Assembly: GCA_900545585.1 (NCBI GenBank)
Contig: UQZR01000007.1
Coordinates: forward strand, 1-64,000
Source: an uncultured Eubacteriales bacterium
GTDB lineage: Bacteria > Bacillota > Clostridia > Oscillospirales > Oscillospiraceae
Length of the DNA stretch: 64,000 nt
Reading direction: 5' to 3'
The notes beneath the pieces are model-generated. The model was given only the letters and a program-made list of their open reading frames with translations. It was not told where the DNA came from and ran no database searches. Within the stretch, counting starts at the first letter, position 1. Each line of letters begins with the position of its first letter. Of this stretch, positions 43,262 to 52,151 are shown piece by piece. The position numbers and the translations under genes were made by a program.

Positions 43262-44230
43262 ATGAAGATCGGCAGCGTTACCGTCAACGGAAAACTGTAC
43301 CTGGCTCCCATGGCCGGCGTCACGGATCTGGCCTTCCGCCAGATCTGTCGCGAGCTGGGCGCTGACATGAGCTGCACCGAACTGGTCAGCGCCAAAGCCC
43401 TGTGCTATCAGGATAAAAAGAGCCGCGGCCTTCTGAAGCTGGCGGACAATGAGCGCCCTGCCGCCGCCCAGATCTTCGGCAGCGACGCTGGCTGCATGGC
43501 CGAGGCCGCCCAGATCGCGGCGGAGGTGTCCGGCGCGGCGGTCATCGACATCAACATGGGCTGCCCTGTGGGCAAGGTGGTGGCCAACGGCGACGGCTCC
43601 GCCCTGATGAAGGACCCCGAGAAGGCCGCCCGCATCGCCGAGGCCGTGGTGAAGGCCAGCCCCGTGCCGGTGACGGTAAAGATGCGCCGCGGCTGGGACA
43701 AGGGCAGCATCAACGCCGTGGAGCTGGCGAAAATGCTGGAGCAGGCGGGCGTCAGCGCCATCGCCGTCCATGGCCGCACCCGCACCCAGATGTACGCCGG
43801 TCAGGCGGATTGGACCACCATCCGCGAGGTGAAGCAGGCTGTCTCCGTGCCGGTCATCGCCAACGGCGACGTGTTTGCGCCGGAGGACGCCGTCCGCATC
43901 CTGGAGTTCACCGGTGCCGACATGGCCATGATCGGCCGCGGCTGCTTCGGAAACCCGTGGCTGTTCCAACAGGCCCGGGCCGCGCTGGAGGGGGAGCCCA
44001 TCCCGCCCCTGCCGCCGCTGGCGGAGCGGTGGGCCACGGCGGTGCGTCAGGTGGAACTGGCCGCCGCGGATAAGGGCGAGCACATCGCCGTGCTGGAGGC
44101 CCGCAAGCAGCTTTGCTGGTATCTCAAGGGCGTGAGCCACGCCAATTATTATAAGGAGCAGATCGTCCGCATGGACACGCTGGAGGACGTCTACCGCGTG
44201 TCGGCGGGGGTCAAGAGGGATTTGCGATGA
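43262..44230 (+). CDS. dus: tRNA-dihydrouridine synthase
   Basis: 322 residues. LYLAPMAGVTDLAFRQICRE, the catalytic-Cys motif DINMGCPVGKVVANGDGSAL, KMRRGWD, VHGRTRTQMYAGQADW and NGDVFAPEDA...IGRGCFGNPWLF mark a DusB-type flavoenzyme that reduces uridines in the tRNA D loop. ATG 43262 has GGGAGGTG upstream. It neighbours two tRNA genes and starts a rightward operon; its stop overlaps the sigma factor start (ATGA). Confidence 0.93.
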   Translation: MKIGSVTVNGKLYLAPMAGVTDLAFRQICRELGADMSCTELVSAKALCYQDKKSRGLLKLADNERPAAAQIFGSDAGCMAEAAQIAAEVSGAAVIDINMGCPVGKVVANGDGSALMKDPEKAARIAEAVVKASPVPVTVKMRRGWDKGSINAVELAKMLEQAGVSAIAVHGRTRTQMYAGQADWTTIREVKQAVSVPVIANGDVFAPEDAVRILEFTGADMAMIGRGCFGNPWLFQQARAALEGEPIPPLPPLAERWATAVRQVELAAADKGEHIAVLEARKQLCWYLKGVSHANYYKEQIVRMDTLEDVYRVSAGVKRDLR

Positions 44231-44817
44231 TAGAGGAAAAGGACCTGATCCGCCGGGCCGGACAGGGGGACAGCGATGCCTTCCGTCAGCTGGTGGAAAC
44301 CTATCAGGCGCCGGTGTACCGTCTGGCGCTGCGTATGTGCGGCGGCGATGCGGCGCTGGCGGAGGACGCGGCGCAGGAGGCGTTCCTGGCCGCATGGAGG
44401 GGCCTGCCCCGCTTCCGCGGCGACAGCCGGTTCTCCACATGGCTGTACCGCCTGACCACCAACGCCGCCATCGACTGCCTGCGGCGGGAGAAGCGCCACC
44501 GGGGCACAGACGATTTGGACGGCGTGGAGCTGCCGGACGGCGGCGACACGCCTCAGGAGACGGCGGAGCGCAGCGAGACCCGGAACGCCGTCCGCGCCGC
44601 CCTGTGCCAGCTTACCGACGAGCATCGGGAGGTGCTGCTCCTGCGGTATATGCAGGAGCTGGATTACGGCGAGATCGCCCGCGCCCTGCGCATCAGCGAG
44701 GGCACGGTGAAATCCCGCATCAATCGGGCCAAGACCCGCCTGAAGGAGCTGCTGTCCGGCGGGAACCTTTCCGCCGCCGCGTCCGTCAAACCCACAGGAA
44801 AGGAGGGACAGCAATGA
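44227..44817 (+). CDS. ECF-type RNA polymerase sigma factor
   Basis: 196 residues. Region 2 (DAFRQLVETYQAPVYRLALR, EDAAQEAFLAAWRGLPRFRG, FSTWLYRLTTNAAIDCLRRE) and region 4 (LTDEHREVLLLRYMQELDYG then EIARALRISEGTVKSRINRA) are intact. Directs RNA polymerase to a stress regulon. Translationally coupled both to dus before it and to the putative anti-sigma gene after it. Confidence 0.92.
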   Translation: MIEEKDLIRRAGQGDSDAFRQLVETYQAPVYRLALRMCGGDAALAEDAAQEAFLAAWRGLPRFRGDSRFSTWLYRLTTNAAIDCLRREKRHRGTDDLDGVELPDGGDTPQETAERSETRNAVRAALCQLTDEHREVLLLRYMQELDYGEIARALRISEGTVKSRINRAKTRLKELLSGGNLSAAASVKPTGKEGQQ

Positions 44818-45449
44818 CCCCGATGTTTGATGAACTGGATCAGGAGCTGCGCGAAGCACTGGTATTGGAGGCGCTGCCCTCCGCCGGTTTCACGGATCGC
44901 GTCATGGCCCGCGTGGCCCGGACGCCGCAGCAGAAGAAGACCCCTGTGCCCTACCGCAAGTGGCTGGTATCGGCGGCGGCCTGCCTGGCGGTGGCCGCGG
45001 CGCTGATCCCGCTGGTGCGCAGCGGCGGCCTTACCGGCGCGGGAAGCGCCGGTAACGATACCGTGGCGGGCAGTGCCAACCTTGAACCCTCCATGCAGAG
45101 CATGCCAGACGCCTCTGCGGACGGGAACGAGGCCGCCGGAAACGGCACCCAGCAGAAGCTGCGGGAGGACGCCGTCGATCAGGATAACGGCGCCGCCGAG
45201 GACCTGACCCTGTCCGATCCGCTTTCCATGGAGGACGCGCTGACCAGCGCCGCCGAAGCCCTGCGGGAGCAGGGCTGGGACCTCACCGTGGTGGATCGTC
45301 AGGACAACGCGGTGCAGGTGACGCTCACCGCCGCTGACGGCACATCCGGCGATCAGGCGCTGCTGGACGAGACCATGGAGTCAGCGGGCTTCACCGCCGC
45401 CGGCGATTGGTATATTTTTGGGAATTCCAAGGAGGAAACAGATCCGTGA
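44814..45449 (+). CDS. Putative anti-sigma factor, single-pass membrane protein
   Basis: 211 residues. A short cytoplasmic part (residues 1-45, FDELDQELREALVLEALPSA then GFTDRVMARV) precedes one membrane helix (WLVSAAACLAVAAALIPLV), then an outside domain rich in Ala/Gly/Asp with a compact C-terminal alpha/beta piece. Size, topology and coupling to the sigma gene (ATGA) are those of anti-sigma factors; a zinc HCC motif is absent. ATG 44814 has GGAGGGA upstream. Confidence 0.65.
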   Translation: MTPMFDELDQELREALVLEALPSAGFTDRVMARVARTPQQKKTPVPYRKWLVSAAACLAVAAALIPLVRSGGLTGAGSAGNDTVAGSANLEPSMQSMPDASADGNEAAGNGTQQKLREDAVDQDNGAAEDLTLSDPLSMEDALTSAAEALREQGWDLTVVDRQDNAVQVTLTAADGTSGDQALLDETMESAGFTAAGDWYIFGNSKEETDP

Positions 45450-45955
45450 AACTGCACACCCGTCAACTGACCTGCGCCGCCATCGTGGGCGCGGCCTATG
45501 CCGTCCTGAGCATCTTCGGCTCCATCTTCGGCATCACCTATGGCCCCATCCAGTGCCGCTTTTCCGAGGCGCTGTGCGTCCTGCCCTTCCTGCTGCCGGA
45601 GACGGCCTGGGGCCTGGGCGTGGGCTGCCTCATCGCCAACCTGCTCAGCCCCTACGGCGTGCTGGACATCGTGGTGGGCTCCGCCGCCACACTGCTGGCC
45701 GCGCTGCTCACCGCCCGCTGTAAGAAGAAGTGGCTGGCCCCGCTGCCGCCGGTGCTGGCCAATATGGTGCTGGTGGGTCTGGTGCTGGCCTACGAGCAGG
45801 CCGGTACCACCGCAGCCTTCTGGCCCACCTACGCCTTCAACGCCCTGACCGTGGGTGCCGGCGAGATCGTGGCCTGCTACGGCCTTGGCCTGCTGCTGCT
45901 GCTGTGGCGTCTGGAAAAGAGCAAGGCCCTGCAGAATTACCTGCAAAACCGCTGA
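45446..45955 (+). CDS. queT: QueT-family queuosine precursor transporter
   Basis: 169 residues, six membrane segments. AYAVLSIFGSIFGITYGPIQ then CRFSEALCVLPFL and YGVLDIVVGSAATLLAALLT match QueT, the substrate-binding S component of an ECF transporter for queuine/preQ1. Start is GTG 45446 overlapping the previous stop (GTGA). No preQ1 riboswitch precedes it, as it sits inside an operon with dus. Two tRNA-modification genes (dus, queT) thus share a unit, and the nearby tRNA-Asp GTC is a queuosine-type tRNA. Confidence 0.85.
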   Translation: MKLHTRQLTCAAIVGAAYAVLSIFGSIFGITYGPIQCRFSEALCVLPFLLPETAWGLGVGCLIANLLSPYGVLDIVVGSAATLLAALLTARCKKKWLAPLPPVLANMVLVGLVLAYEQAGTTAAFWPTYAFNALTVGAGEIVACYGLGLLLLLWRLEKSKALQNYLQNR

Positions 45956-45992
45956 ATGCGGGAAAAAACCGAAAAAATATCGGGAAAAGTAC

Positions 45993-46074
45993 TTGACTGA
46001 CTTGAAAAAACCGGTATAATAAATAGGCTCGCATATTTGCGGGCATATCCTTGCTCTCATCTGAGAATGAGGGC
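45993..46074 (+). promoter_or_regulatory. rpsF promoter and leader hairpin
   Basis: TTGACT (45993-45998), 16-base spacer, TATAAT (46015-46020). In the leader, GCTCTCAT (46053-46060) pairs with ATGAGGGC (46067-46074) around a 6-base loop. S6:S18-regulated leaders are known for rpsF; whether this hairpin is one needs a covariance search. Confidence 0.7.
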
Positions 46075-46101
46075 CATTTGTCCAAAAGGAGGTGCAAAAG
46101 T

Positions 46102-46398
46102 ATGGCAAAGATTTCCGCCAACTACGAGGTCGTCTACATCATCGACCCTGCACAGGGTGAGGAGGCAGTTGCCGCCACCGTGGCAAAGTTCCAGACTCTG
46201 GCAGAGCAGCATGCGTCCAACGTCGTCGTGGATGAGTGGGGCAAGCGTCGTCTGGCCTACGCGATCAACTACAAGACCGAGGGCTACTACGTGCTGATGA
46301 GCTTCACCAGCGGCCCCGAGTTCCCCAAGGAGCTGGATCGTATCCTTGGCATTACCGAGGGTATTATGCGTTCCATGATCGTCTGCAAGGGCGAGTAA
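46102..46398 (+). CDS. rpsF: 30S ribosomal protein S6
   Basis: 98 residues. YEVVYIIDPAQGEEAVAATV, VDEWGKRRLAYAINYKTEGY and LDRILGITEGIMRSMIV are the S6 pattern. ATG 46102 has AGGAGGTG upstream. First of the conserved trio rpsF-ssb-rpsR. Confidence 0.96.
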   Translation: MAKISANYEVVYIIDPAQGEEAVAATVAKFQTLAEQHASNVVVDEWGKRRLAYAINYKTEGYYVLMSFTSGPEFPKELDRILGITEGIMRSMIVCKGE

Positions 46399-46410
46399 GG
46401 GAGAACAGCA

Positions 46411-46869
46411 ATGCTGAATCAGATCATCATTATGGGTCGGCTGACCCGTGACCCCGAGCTGCGCCGCACACAGAGCGGCACGGCGGTCTGCTCTTTCTCT
46501 GTGGCTGTGGATCGTGATTTCAAGTCCCAGTCCGGCGAGAAGGAGACGGATTTCATCGATGTGGTCGCGTGGCGTCAGACCGGCGAGTTCGTGTCCAAAT
46601 ACTTCACCAAGGGTCGTATGATCGTGGTGTCCGGCAGCCTGCAGTCCCGCAAGTGGCAGGACCGCAACGGTCAGAACCGCATTTCCTGGGAAGTCATCGC
46701 GGACAACGTTTATTTCGGCGACTCCAAGCGCGACAGCGCGGGCGACATGGGCGGCAGCTACGCGGCTCCGGCCTATACCGCTCCCGCCGGCGGATACAGC
46801 GCCCCTGTGGGCGGCGGTCCCTCCGGCTTTGCCGAGATCGACGAGGAGGACGGCGACCTGCCGTTCTGA
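46411..46869 (+). CDS. ssb: Single-stranded DNA-binding protein
   Basis: 152 residues. OB fold (MLNQIIIMGRLTRDPELRRT, FSVAVDR, DFIDVVAWRQTGEFVSKYFT, GRMIVVSGSLQSRKWQDRNG) to about residue 105, a glycine/proline-rich linker, and the acidic tip DEEDGDLPF that binds partner proteins. Lies between rpsF and rpsR as usual. Confidence 0.97.
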   Translation: MLNQIIIMGRLTRDPELRRTQSGTAVCSFSVAVDRDFKSQSGEKETDFIDVVAWRQTGEFVSKYFTKGRMIVVSGSLQSRKWQDRNGQNRISWEVIADNVYFGDSKRDSAGDMGGSYAAPAYTAPAGGYSAPVGGGPSGFAEIDEEDGDLPF

Positions 46870-46913
46870 TGTGCCCTCAGCGCACATGAAACTTTATAAA
46901 GGAGGATACTTCC

Positions 46914-47165
46914 ATGGCTATGGAACGCGAAAATAGACCCGCCCGCGGCGCCGGCAAGCGTCGCAAGAAGGTTTGCCAGTTCTGCGTGGACAAGTGCGAG
47001 TGCATCGATTACAAGGACGCTGCCAAGCTGCGCCGCTTCATTTCCGAGCGCTCCAAGATCCTGCCCCGCCGCACCACCGGCACCTGCGCCATGCACCAGC
47101 GTCAGCTGACCGAGGCCATCAAGCGCGCCCGTCAGATCGCGCTGCTGCCCTTCGTGACCGAGTAA
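46914..47165 (+). CDS. rpsR: 30S ribosomal protein S18
   Basis: 83 residues. [16 protein letters not shown] shows the zinc-binding (C+) form; then [20 protein letters not shown] and [27 protein letters not shown] precedes ATG 46914. Ends the rpsF operon. Confidence 0.97.
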   Translation: MAMERENRPARGAGKRRKKVCQFCVDKCECIDYKDAAKLRRFISERSKILPRRTTGTCAMHQRQLTEAIKRARQIALLPFVTE

Positions 47166-47191
47166 TTCCGGCCCGAAGCCATTGCAACACC

Positions 47192-47223
47192 AAAAAGACC
47201 TGCCGTAAGGCAGGTCTTTTTTT
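47192..47223 (+). terminator. Terminator of the rpsF-ssb-rpsR operon
   Basis: AAAAAGACCTGCC, loop GTAA, GGCAGGTC and seven T (47217-47223). Confidence 0.93.
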
Positions 47224-47352
47224 ACGTCCCGACCGCCCCTTTTCCTCCATTTACCACGCATTTTCGCCCTTGTAAACTTCAGGTTGCGCAGAAAAATATC
47301 CCTCTGACAACCTGAGGGTGCTGGACACCGCCCCGCAGCTCCTGCTATAATA

Positions 47353-47626
47353 CCATCAGTTAACAAGGGCAGACACGCCTGTCACCGCGCCTTTTCGGCG
47401 ATTTTTGCCCTTTTCGCCTTGGCGGGCACGCGCCCGCCTGCGTCTCAAAAACCAAAAATCCCTGGAAAATCCATCGCTGACAGGTGCGGAGCAGTTTTGC
47501 CGGAGCAGAAATGTGTCCAGACAAGAAAAGACCCGCAGGGAATACTTGCCGTATTGCCAAGGGGCTTGACGCAGTATGGGCGCATTTCTGCCCGTCAAAA
47601 CCGTGTCTGCCCTTGTCAACTGATGG
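47353..47626. mobile_element. 274-bp MITE with 25-bp terminal inverted repeats and TA duplication
   Basis: The left end CCATCAGTTAACAAGGGCAG continues ACACG; the right end is its complement with one difference (24 of 25 bases). Both ends are flanked by TA (47351-47352 and 47627-47628), the target duplication made by IS630/Tc1-mariner transposases. No transposase fits inside, so it is non-autonomous. It lies directly upstream of the gene at 47659 and may affect its expression. Confidence 0.8.
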
Positions 47627-47658
47627 TAGACGTAACAACGATAACAGGAGGTGCTCCC

Positions 47659-48159
47659 ATGGGACTATACGACGCTGTGGACCGCGGCGGCGCAGGCCGC
47701 AAAAAGGAAAAGACGCTGCGCAAGCCGCTTCTCATCGCGGCGGCTATCATCGCCGCCGTCGTCGCGCTGGCCGTCTGGGCCTGCCGCTACCAGCTGCAAT
47801 TCCGCTCCTGCGTCTCCGCCCTCACCGACGCCACCCGCCACGCCCGCAGCACCGGTGACTTCACCGTCACCGTGGACGGCGCAGCCGTCCCTGCCGGCGC
47901 CGATGATCTCAGCGACCTGCTGCGTCTCATCACCGCCTCCGGCGCAGGCCGCACCGGGACGGCTCCCGCCGACCCGCCCCTCATCACCATCACCTACGGC
48001 GACGGCACGGTACTGGACATCTGGCAGGTGCCGCTGGAAAACCCCGCCAACGACTGGACGGAAGGGCCGTTTTTCCGCTGCACCTTCCCCAGCGGCAAGA
48101 CCTACGGCTACGACACCGACCAGATCCCCATGACCCGCCTCACCCGCCTGTTTTCATAG
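47659..48159 (+). CDS. Hypothetical single-pass membrane protein
   Basis: 166 residues; AGGAGGTG precedes ATG 47659. A basic start (RKKEKTLRKP) leads to one membrane helix (LLIAAAIIAAVVALAVWACR, about residues 24-43). The outside part contains three or four beta strands (FTVTVDGAAVP, LITITYGDGTVLDIWQV, FRCTFPSGKTYGYDTDQIP). Family not recognised. Starts 31 bp after the MITE. Confidence 0.65.
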   Translation: MGLYDAVDRGGAGRKKEKTLRKPLLIAAAIIAAVVALAVWACRYQLQFRSCVSALTDATRHARSTGDFTVTVDGAAVPAGADDLSDLLRLITASGAGRTGTAPADPPLITITYGDGTVLDIWQVPLENPANDWTEGPFFRCTFPSGKTYGYDTDQIPMTRLTRLFS

Positions 48160-48177
48160 CGTTTCCTCAGACGTAAA

Positions 48178-48206
48178 AGCAGCCCCGTCCGATGGACGGG
48201 GCTGCT
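48178..48206. terminator. Bidirectional terminator
   Basis: AGCAGCCCCGTCC, loop GAT, GGACGGGGCTGCT with CTTTAT after it and AAAA before it; it lies between the rightward gene at 47659 and leftward cstA. Confidence 0.85.
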
Positions 48207-48235
48207 CTTTATCCGGAAATGCCTGGGGAAATGTG

Positions 48236-49744
48236 TCACTTCAGCGCCAGCTTGGCAGCGCGCTTCTTGCCGTACACGCAGCAACCCACCACATAGGCGG
48301 CGGCGCACACCACACCGATGATGTAGGACGGCGTCCAGGGGATGTTGAAGCCGATGTGGGCGTTGGCGATGTAGGTCACGCAGATGAAGGCGTAGAAGCA
48401 GCCGGGGATCATGGGGATCCAAGCCCACTTACCCTTGCCGTTCTCAAACATCCACGCGGTGATGCACAGGAAGGCAAACAGGGACAGCGTCTGGTTGGCC
48501 CATGCGAAGTAACGCCACAGGATCATGAAGCCGTCGTTGTTGACCTTGGCGAACACGAGGATGGCGATGACCAGTGCGAAGATGGGCAAAGCCAGCTTGA
48601 TGCGCTTGCCGTTGGTGGACTGGTCGATGTGCAGCGTCTCGGACAGGCTCAGACGCAGAGCGCGCAGTGCCGTATCACCGGAGGTGATGGGCAGCACGAT
48701 CACGCCGATCAGGGCGATGATGCCGCCGACATGGCCCAGCAGGTACTTGCAGACGACGCCCACGGTGCCGGTAGCCAGCGCAGCCTTGGGCTCCTGCAGA
48801 GCCAGATTGTACACGCCCATAGCACCGGCAGCCCAGACCATGGCGATGAAGCCCTCCAGCACCATCATGTTGTAGAAGGTGTTGCGGCCCTGACGCTCGC
48901 TCTTCATGGTACGGGAGATGATAGCGGTCTGGGTGGAGTGGAAGCCGGACAGAATGCCGCAGGCCACGGTCACGAAGAAGATGGGCAGGAAGTGACCGTT
49001 GGCGAAGTAGTCCGCGTAGGTGAAGGTACCCACGGTGCCGTCAGCACCGGTGAGGCTCAGCACGGGAGCAGCCCAGCTGTCCCAGATGTTCATCAGGGGC
49101 ATACCGGTGACGAAGATGCCGATGAAGATACCGATGGCGGAGAACAGCAGGATACCGCCGAAGATGGGGTAGATCTTGCCGATGATGGCGTCGATGGGGA
49201 ACACGGTGGCGATCAGATAGTACAGGAAGATGACACCGTAGATGACCCACGTGGAAACAGAGGTGGCCTTGCCGTCAAAGCCGAACACCTGCGTGGCGGC
49301 GATGTCGCCGGGGGTGTAGATGAACACGGCGCCCACCAGCAGCAGCAGTACGCACACGAACACGTTGTAGAACTTATAGATACCCTTGGTGGAGTAGCGG
49401 CGGATCATCTCGGGCATCTGGGTGCCGCCGTCGCGCAGGCAGATCATGCCGGAGAAATAGTCGTGCATGGCGCCGCCGATGACGTTGCCGATGGGGATGG
49501 TCAAAAACGCGATGGGCCCAAACAGGATGCCCTGGATCGGTCCGAGGATGGGGCCGGTGCCAGCGATGTTCAGCAGGTTGATAAGGCTGTTCTTCCAGCC
49601 GCGCATGGGCACGTAGTCCACGCCGTCCTGTTTGGTGTACGCCGGAGTCTTTCTGTCATCCGGTCCGAAAACCTTTTCGCAGAAGCGGCCGTACAGGGCC
49701 GCGCCGCCCAGCAGGATGACAAGACCAATGATAAATGTTGTCAC
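48236..49744 (-). CDS. cstA: Carbon starvation protein CstA family transporter
   Basis: 502 residues, many membrane segments. VDYVPMRGWKNSLINLLNIA, GTGPILGPIQGILFGPIAFL, GAMHDYFSGMICLRDGGTQM and ITSGDTALRALRLSL are CstA landmarks. Family members import pyruvate or peptides when carbon is short. GTG 49744 is chosen: AAAGGAGTG sits 7 bases upstream; an ATG at 49780 lacks a site. A symmetric AAACGTTT near 49930 upstream could be a catabolite-control site, but fit to cre is partial. Confidence 0.9.
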   Translation of the reverse strand: MTTFIIGLVILLGGAALYGRFCEKVFGPDDRKTPAYTKQDGVDYVPMRGWKNSLINLLNIAGTGPILGPIQGILFGPIAFLTIPIGNVIGGAMHDYFSGMICLRDGGTQMPEMIRRYSTKGIYKFYNVFVCVLLLLVGAVFIYTPGDIAATQVFGFDGKATSVSTWVIYGVIFLYYLIATVFPIDAIIGKIYPIFGGILLFSAIGIFIGIFVTGMPLMNIWDSWAAPVLSLTGADGTVGTFTYADYFANGHFLPIFFVTVACGILSGFHSTQTAIISRTMKSERQGRNTFYNMMVLEGFIAMVWAAGAMGVYNLALQEPKAALATGTVGVVCKYLLGHVGGIIALIGVIVLPITSGDTALRALRLSLSETLHIDQSTNGKRIKLALPIFALVIAILVFAKVNNDGFMILWRYFAWANQTLSLFAFLCITAWMFENGKGKWAWIPMIPGCFYAFICVTYIANAHIGFNIPWTPSYIIGVVCAAAYVVGCCVYGKKRAAKLALK

Positions 49745-49915
49745 AAAAACACACTCCTTTACGAGATTTCCTTTCGACATCCGGATTGTCGAAACTTGAT
49801 GTTCATATGGTAACACTATCTTCATAAAATTGGCGCTAATAAACGTTCTAAAAAGTACAGATTTCGTTAACGCCGCATACAGACCCGTTAAAAATCGCCA
49901 TTTTTCAGCAAACAT

Positions 49916-50696
49916 AGTGCTTTGCGCCGAAAACGTTTCCGAGAATGAAAGAAGTGGAAAAGCAGAATATTCCTATTTTGTTCCCGCGCTATGGCATCTC
50001 CTGCTCTCACCACCCCCGACGCCTATCGCGCACCTCGTTCTATCGACGGCTGATCTCGCTTTTTTCGTCCCGCACCCCGTCCGCATTTTCCGGCGCACCC
50101 AGATAGACGCACCCCGTAGGGGCCGGCGTCCCGATTTATGTTCGAAAAGGAACACTGCTGCGGTGCCCGAAATTTCTGCGCTGCCTGACGGCGGGCGCTT
50201 GAAATTTTGACCGCGGCCACTCGCTCACCTCGCTGTATCCGCCACCGGCGGCGCTTGGATCGCTCCCTCCGGCGGGAATATTCCGCGCTCCCGGGCGCGG
50301 GTCACTTTTGGCCGCAGCGGCCCGACAACCTTTTTCTCTATGCCGCCGGCGGCCATATTTCTTTCAACAGCGAAAGAAATATGGAAAAGAACGCCGCCAA
50401 AAACCAACGGTTTTTGGATTTCCCTTGTCCGATTCCAACCACGGTACAAAAAGGTTCCGCATCGAATCGCTTGTACCCCCATCCCCGCTGCCGCTCCCAC
50501 GCACCGCGCGGAGACGCGCCGGTCTGTTATCGTGCAGCGGGACTGTTGCGTCCATATCGGCGGTTTCCCGAATACCGGCGCACCCAGATAGACGCACCCC
50601 GTAGGGGCCGGCGTCCCCGACGGCCCGCTCATGTTTCCGCCATGTCCCCAGCGGGGAGAGTTCCGCGCTGCGCAGGCGCGTTCCCCGCACCCCGGT
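49916..50696. repeat. Repeat-rich non-coding stretch
   Basis: About 780 bases without a supported gene. It contains two identical 43-bp direct repeats (50090-50132 and 50575-50617), each with CCCCGTAGGGG able to fold, and a perfect 13-bp inverted repeat CCATATTTCTTTC (50353-50365) / complement (50372-50384). Composition is GC-rich. It looks like an accumulation of intergenic repeat units rather than decayed genes. Confidence 0.6.
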
Positions 50697-50733
50697 AAAA
50701 AGGAGGACCACCCGCAGGGTGGTCCTCCTTTTT
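50697..50733. terminator. Bidirectional terminator
   Basis: AAAAAGGAGGACCACCC (50697-50713), loop GCA, complement to 50733 with T5. It directly follows the leftward gene ending at 50761. Confidence 0.92.
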
Positions 50734-50760
50734 ATGCTTTCTGCCGCCGCGCGGCGTTCC

Positions 50761-52029
50761 TCACTCCGTCATGATCTTCAGGATCACGCGGTCCGTCTCC
50801 CGCATACCCTCCGTGGCCAGCACACCCACGTGGCGGATGGTGTCCTCCACATCGTCGCCCACGATGCCGTCGCCGGAGCGGAAGTTGTCGCCGTTGCGGT
50901 ACATGTTGTAGCCCAGAATGCCGCAGTCTACGCCCATGGCGATCTTGCTGGCGCAGCTGGCCTTGGCCCCATCGCAGATGCAGCCGGAGATCATGGCCAC
51001 GGCGTTCTCCAGCGTGTGGCAGATGCCCTCATAGTCCGCGCCCCGCAGCCATGCGATGCCGCAGCCCGCGCCCACACCGGCAGACACCGCGCCGCAGTAG
51101 GCGCTGAGCCGTCCGATGCCGGTTTTCTGGTGGATGGTGATGAGGTCGCTGAGGCACACGGCCCGCAGGATCTTTTCCTCGTCGGCCCCCATCAGCTGCC
51201 CGTATTTCCACACGGGTACGGAGGCGGTGATGCCCTGGTTGCCGGAGCCGGACACGATGACCACCGGCATCTCACAGCCGTTCATGCGGGCGTCGGAGCC
51301 TGCGGCGGCCCAGGCCCGTGCCTGGGTGGCCCAGTCCGTCCCGCCCTGCAGCAGGGTGGAGCCGATATTAGCGCCCCAGCTGTTTCGAAGCCCCTCGGCG
51401 GCGATGGCGGTGTTCTTCTCGATCTGCCGCCCCACCGTGGGCCGTATCACGTCTATGGGTATGGTTTCAGCGAATGTGATGATGTCTTTGACGTTCAGCA
51501 CGGACTTGTCCTGGAGATGATCCTCGGCGTTGCCGTTCACCGGCAGCTCCTTCAGGACCTGCCCGTCCCGTGCCATGTAAATAATATTGGTGTGATTATT
51601 GGCCACGCGGACGCAGGCGCTGTGCCCGCCCAGCGAGCCCGTCAGCTTGATGTCCAGCAGGCAGGGCGTTTCAGGGCAGGTGATCTCCATGGGCGTCCGG
51701 TCCAGATAGTCCTGGATGGCCGCCGTGTCCTCCTCCGTCACGTTGGCGATGACCTGAAGCTCCGCGTCGGCGTCGCCTGCCACTATGCCCACGGCGATGG
51801 CGGCGTCGATGCCGCGGCGGCCCGCCGTATTGGGGACCACCACGGATTTCACGTTTTTCAGGATGTTTCCGCTGACCTCGGCCAGCACTTTTTCCGGTTT
51901 TCCGCCCAACACCTCGCGCAGTTTTGCGGCACAGTACGCGACGGCGATGGGCTCTGTACACCCGGTAGCCAGCAGGAGCTCCTCCCGCAGGATCGCCGTG
52001 TAGGCGGCGATCTTAGAGTCGTTCAACAT
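50761..52029 (-). CDS. L-cysteine desulfidase family protein (UPF0597/CdsB-like)
   Basis: 422 residues. LREELLLATGCTEPIAVAYC, SGNILKNVKSVVVPNT, GSGNQGITASVPVW and GIAWLRGADYEGICHTLENA with CDGAKASCASK match the YhaM/CdsB family, serine dehydratase-like 4Fe-4S enzymes that break cysteine into pyruvate, ammonia and sulfide. ATG 52029 has AAAAGGAGAA upstream. With cysE and its cysteine-rich leader 1.7 kb away, cysteine metabolism is a theme of this stretch. Confidence 0.88.
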   Translation of the reverse strand: MLNDSKIAAYTAILREELLLATGCTEPIAVAYCAAKLREVLGGKPEKVLAEVSGNILKNVKSVVVPNTAGRRGIDAAIAVGIVAGDADAELQVIANVTEEDTAAIQDYLDRTPMEITCPETPCLLDIKLTGSLGGHSACVRVANNHTNIIYMARDGQVLKELPVNGNAEDHLQDKSVLNVKDIITFAETIPIDVIRPTVGRQIEKNTAIAAEGLRNSWGANIGSTLLQGGTDWATQARAWAAAGSDARMNGCEMPVVIVSGSGNQGITASVPVWKYGQLMGADEEKILRAVCLSDLITIHQKTGIGRLSAYCGAVSAGVGAGCGIAWLRGADYEGICHTLENAVAMISGCICDGAKASCASKIAMGVDCGILGYNMYRNGDNFRSGDGIVGDDVEDTIRHVGVLATEGMRETDRVILKIMTE

Positions 52030-52151
52030 CACACATTCTCCTTTTTCAGTTGTATTTTGCCGCCGGAGCGCAGACGCTTCCGCGCCGCGCACTGGCGCGA
52101 TCAGGCCAGGCGGCACTTGCGCCGCAGGCCGGATGTACGGCTTTTCGCGCC

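Noticed and set aside
47356..47640. Reverse-strand open frames inside the MITE
   Set aside because: They span the terminal repeats, lack ribosome sites, and differ in two overlapping frames, so they are by-products of the inverted repeats.
49920..49945. Catabolite-repression (cre) site upstream of cstA
   Set aside because: AAACGTTT is palindromic, but the flanks do not fit the cre consensus well enough to list as a feature.
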